In this document: one piece after another, positions 61,938 through 64,000 of the stretch
Layout of the letters: each line of letters starts with the position of its first letter
How positions within the stretch are numbered: position 1 is the stretch's first letter
Assembly (NCBI RefSeq): GCF_004770055.1
Contig: NZ_RQEP01000005.1
Span: forward strand, 1,548,816 to 1,612,815
Length of the DNA stretch: 64,000 nt
Direction of reading: 5' to 3'
From: Leptospira semungkisensis
GTDB taxonomy: Bacteria > Spirochaetota > Leptospiria > Leptospirales > Leptospiraceae
Translations under genes and position numbers: made by a program
The notes under the pieces: model-generated
Seen by the model: the letters and a program-made list of their open reading frames with translations, nothing else
Told to the model about the DNA's origin: nothing
Databases searched by the model: none

Positions 61938-63884
61938 GTGAAATCTCAAATTCAAAAAATCAATGCACGGCAGTGTATCGAAGGTTGCGTTCTCTTTGGA
62001 GTTTTATTCTTCGGTTCACAAAATTTGTTATTCGCACAGGCTGCTGAGCCTACTGTTACTAACCCAACTAATCAAAGTGGAGATAAATCTAACGCCGGAC
62101 AAAGCGCAAATAAGAATGATAGTGAAGAAGGATATGTATCTGCCCTGAAAGAAGGAGGCTTGAGTCCGGACTATAATAGGACTATGTTCATTGATCCGGA
62201 ACTCGCTAAGAATTTTAATAATAGAAAGAAAGCTTGGGTAAACGATTGGATTAGAGTGGGAGCGTACATTCGTCCTCGTTGGGAAGATCGCTATAATTTG
62301 AATTTTGATAAATCGAACCGAGCGGATATTTCCAGGGTAATGCAGACTTCTCAGCTTTTCCTCATAATAGATCCTAGTCCGTATTTCTCCATGAAGATCA
62401 ATATTCAAGATGCGAGAGTTTGGGGAGGAGGTTCCACTCCTGCGAGTGTAGGAGATGTTCGCGCAGATGTATTTGCGAATACAGGTACAACTGTTGTTCC
62501 TGGCCAATCTCAGAATATTCCGAGCCAAACTACGATACGAGAAGCTTGGTTTATGGTGAAGAAACTTCCTCTAGGAGCAAAGCTTCAAGTAGGAAGAATG
62601 GCTATGGCTTACGGAGATCAAAGGATGATCGGTAGCGCAAACTGGACGATCAACGGTCTGTCTTATGACGGTGCAAGATTGATGTTCGATCAGGATCATT
62701 TTAATATCCACTTCTTGGGTTCTCAAATTGTAGGAAATCAGAGCGGTCCAAATGGAGTTCTGTCTGCAAACGCTCCGATCACTGCGAAGGATCCTACTAC
62801 CGGTAAGACCGTGACCTTGAGCCCTGGGCAGCCGAATAAATATTTAGTGGGAACTTATAATACCATCAAGCCGAACGATTGGTTCTTGGTAGATCTCTAT
62901 GCGTTGGGAATGCTTACTTCCAAGACTCCGGCATTTGCGGGCAGTACTTATTCTACTCCTGCTGTAGCTGCGACTCCCGATTCGGATTTAACACAGAATA
63001 AATGGTCCAAGCAGCAAGACAATTTGATCACTACCGGTTTTCGTATTACGAATCGCACTGCAAAAAATAATCTTCCTAAAGATGGTCCTTGGGGCGGATG
63101 GGATTGGGCCTTAGAGGCAGCTTTCCAATCCGGTACTACCGGTGCGAAGGTGAACAAACAGTTGATGGGACAGGATATTACTCAAGCTGTTACCGTGAAT
63201 GGGACCACTTATAACGTTAGCACGATCGGTACCCAGAATCAGAAATATGCAGGTAAACAGATCACTCTTCAAACAGGATATACATTCTTCGAGAAGTTAA
63301 GATTGGGAACTCAATTCATGTTGGCTTCCGGAGATGCGAATCGCCAGGACGGAAGTAACGGAACTTTTCAAACTCTGACCATGCCAAGGTTCGGGGTGTT
63401 TCCATATTGGAATAACGTTGCCGGTCTGTCAGAGAATGTGGGAATGAAGAACCTAAGATCTTTGACCTTCAATATAGAATATAAAACGGAAAAGTTCGGA
63501 ACATTCTACGCTTCTTATTTTATTAATAGCAAGGATAAGGTTCAGGATGCTTGGTATGCGATCAATGGTTCTGCAAATACCGGTTTCAGTACCGAGTTGA
63601 ACGGTGTTGGTCAGACCACTGCAGTTATAGGCAAGCAAGGAAGAGGTATCTACAACGAGATCGATATTGCTTGGTCTTATATGATCAACGAGTATTGTTC
63701 TCTTTGGTTAGGAGCAGGCTTCTTGACTGCGGGTAATGCTGTTAAGAACCAAAGGAATGCTTTATATACTTATAATGTTCAGACTGGTGCGATATCTGCT
63801 CTGAACACGAACGTAGTCAACGGGACGCAAGGAGCGGCAAGCCAGGCACGTATGTTCTATATGCAGTTTAACGCTCTCTTCTAG
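61938..63884 (+). CDS. Large porin-like outer-membrane protein
   Basis: I start it at the GTG 61938 (GGGAG at 61926 as Shine-Dalgarno), giving 648 residues; the open frame extends back to 61836 inside the permease gene and the hairpin. The leader has a hydrophobic run (CVLFGVLFFGSQNLLFAQ) after a charged stretch. Barrel-like alternating strands follow, such as WIRVGAYIRPRWEDRYNLNF, INIQDARVWGGGSTP and QVGRMAMAYGDQRMIGSANW, which recall alginate-export (AlgE)-like porins, and a C-terminal aromatic end (YMQFNALF). The substrate is unknown. Tandem with sbtA. Confidence 0.78.
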   Translation: MKSQIQKINARQCIEGCVLFGVLFFGSQNLLFAQAAEPTVTNPTNQSGDKSNAGQSANKNDSEEGYVSALKEGGLSPDYNRTMFIDPELAKNFNNRKKAWVNDWIRVGAYIRPRWEDRYNLNFDKSNRADISRVMQTSQLFLIIDPSPYFSMKINIQDARVWGGGSTPASVGDVRADVFANTGTTVVPGQSQNIPSQTTIREAWFMVKKLPLGAKLQVGRMAMAYGDQRMIGSANWTINGLSYDGARLMFDQDHFNIHFLGSQIVGNQSGPNGVLSANAPITAKDPTTGKTVTLSPGQPNKYLVGTYNTIKPNDWFLVDLYALGMLTSKTPAFAGSTYSTPAVAATPDSDLTQNKWSKQQDNLITTGFRITNRTAKNNLPKDGPWGGWDWALEAAFQSGTTGAKVNKQLMGQDITQAVTVNGTTYNVSTIGTQNQKYAGKQITLQTGYTFFEKLRLGTQFMLASGDANRQDGSNGTFQTLTMPRFGVFPYWNNVAGLSENVGMKNLRSLTFNIEYKTEKFGTFYASYFINSKDKVQDAWYAINGSANTGFSTELNGVGQTTAVIGKQGRGIYNEIDIAWSYMINEYCSLWLGAGFLTAGNAVKNQRNALYTYNVQTGAISALNTNVVNGTQGAASQARMFYMQFNALF

Positions 63885-63896
63885 ACGGAAAAGCAA

Positions 63897-64000
63897 ATGA
63901 CTATCATATCTTACTTTTTAGTTTTAGCCTCTCTCATTTTACCCTTCCTGATCGGAAGGGTATTGGGATTGGATTTCATGGGAAGCGATAGTCCTCTTCT
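63897..64000 (+). CDS. Start of a membrane protein, cut by the window end
   Basis: ATG 63897, 12 bases after the porin stop, opens a frame to the window end with TIISYFLVLASLILPFLIGR, one hydrophobic helix. It continues GLDFMGSDSPLL. Too short to name. Its place after the permease and porin suggests a third part of the same transport operon; a NuoL/DabB-like proton-conducting subunit is one option to test. Confidence 0.6.
   Translation, partial: MTIISYFLVLASLILPFLIGRVLGLDFMGSDSPL

Noticed and set aside
1..64000. tRNA genes, CRISPR arrays and insertion sequences
   Set aside because: No T-loop pattern with a matching acceptor stem, no regular short repeats with spacers, and no transposase gene were seen; short tRNAs or decayed elements could still be missed by eye.

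Overview
The window reads as a chromosomal segment of a Leptospira species. The signs are many small lipoproteins with a loose spirochaete lipobox, a lipoprotein with a DUF1554-like Cys-rich end, large PAS and 7TM sensor kinases, membrane-anchored AraC regulators, and gene pairs overlapping by ATGA or GTGA. Base composition looks moderate, higher in GC than I expect for L. interrogans, so a P2/intermediate-type species is my best guess; this rests on family recognition, not on a search.

Layout. 1-7671: the 3' part of a complex I operon (nuoF-H-J-K-L-M-N; no nuoG or nuoI at this locus), followed by an SseB-like gene. 8.3-17 kb: a lipoprotein, a MAPEG protein, a seven-PAS hybrid kinase, a thiL/DUF418 pair, a YceI-like protein and a DUF1554-like lipoprotein. 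17.2-22.4 kb: core genes rplM-rpsI, alaS and yajQ. 22.4-23.2 kb: a HigBA-type toxin-antitoxin pair with a clear operator. 23.3-31.7 kb: envelope genes, an M16 peptidase pair with a metallo-beta-lactamase-fold protein and an O-methyltransferase, and a cell-wall amidase whose Shine-Dalgarno lies inside a long stem. 31.7-42.4 kb: an AT-rich accessory block with a 2362-residue SpvB/FG-GAP/RHS protein and four downstream small secreted or lipoprotein genes, bounded by an HTH regulator. 42.4-50.6 kb: a membrane protein/acyltransferase-like pair, a fatty acid hydroxylase with a membrane AraC regulator, a flavin monooxygenase/2-hydroxyacid dehydrogenase pair, and a MASE3 kinase with its response regulator. 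50.7-64 kb: an LTA-synthase-like enzyme, an outer-membrane protein/spermidine-synthase-like/MFS operon, two lipoproteins, a 7TMR-DISM AraC regulator, and an SbtA-type bicarbonate permease followed by a large putative porin and the start of a membrane protein.

Besides the RHS block, the most checkable signals are in non-coding DNA: (i) two 12-bp direct repeats exactly 21 bp apart in front of the fatty acid hydroxylase, beside an AraC gene; (ii) a 13-bp stem with one bulge that hides the amidase Shine-Dalgarno; (iii) a terminator-like hairpin ending 9 nt before the alaS start; (iv) a three-half-site operator at higBA with a -10 box so close to the ATG that the message may be leaderless; (v) a perfect 13-bp inverted repeat 87 nt apart, followed by a T-rich tract, at 57.9 kb. 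I saw no tRNA, rRNA, CRISPR array or intact insertion sequence.
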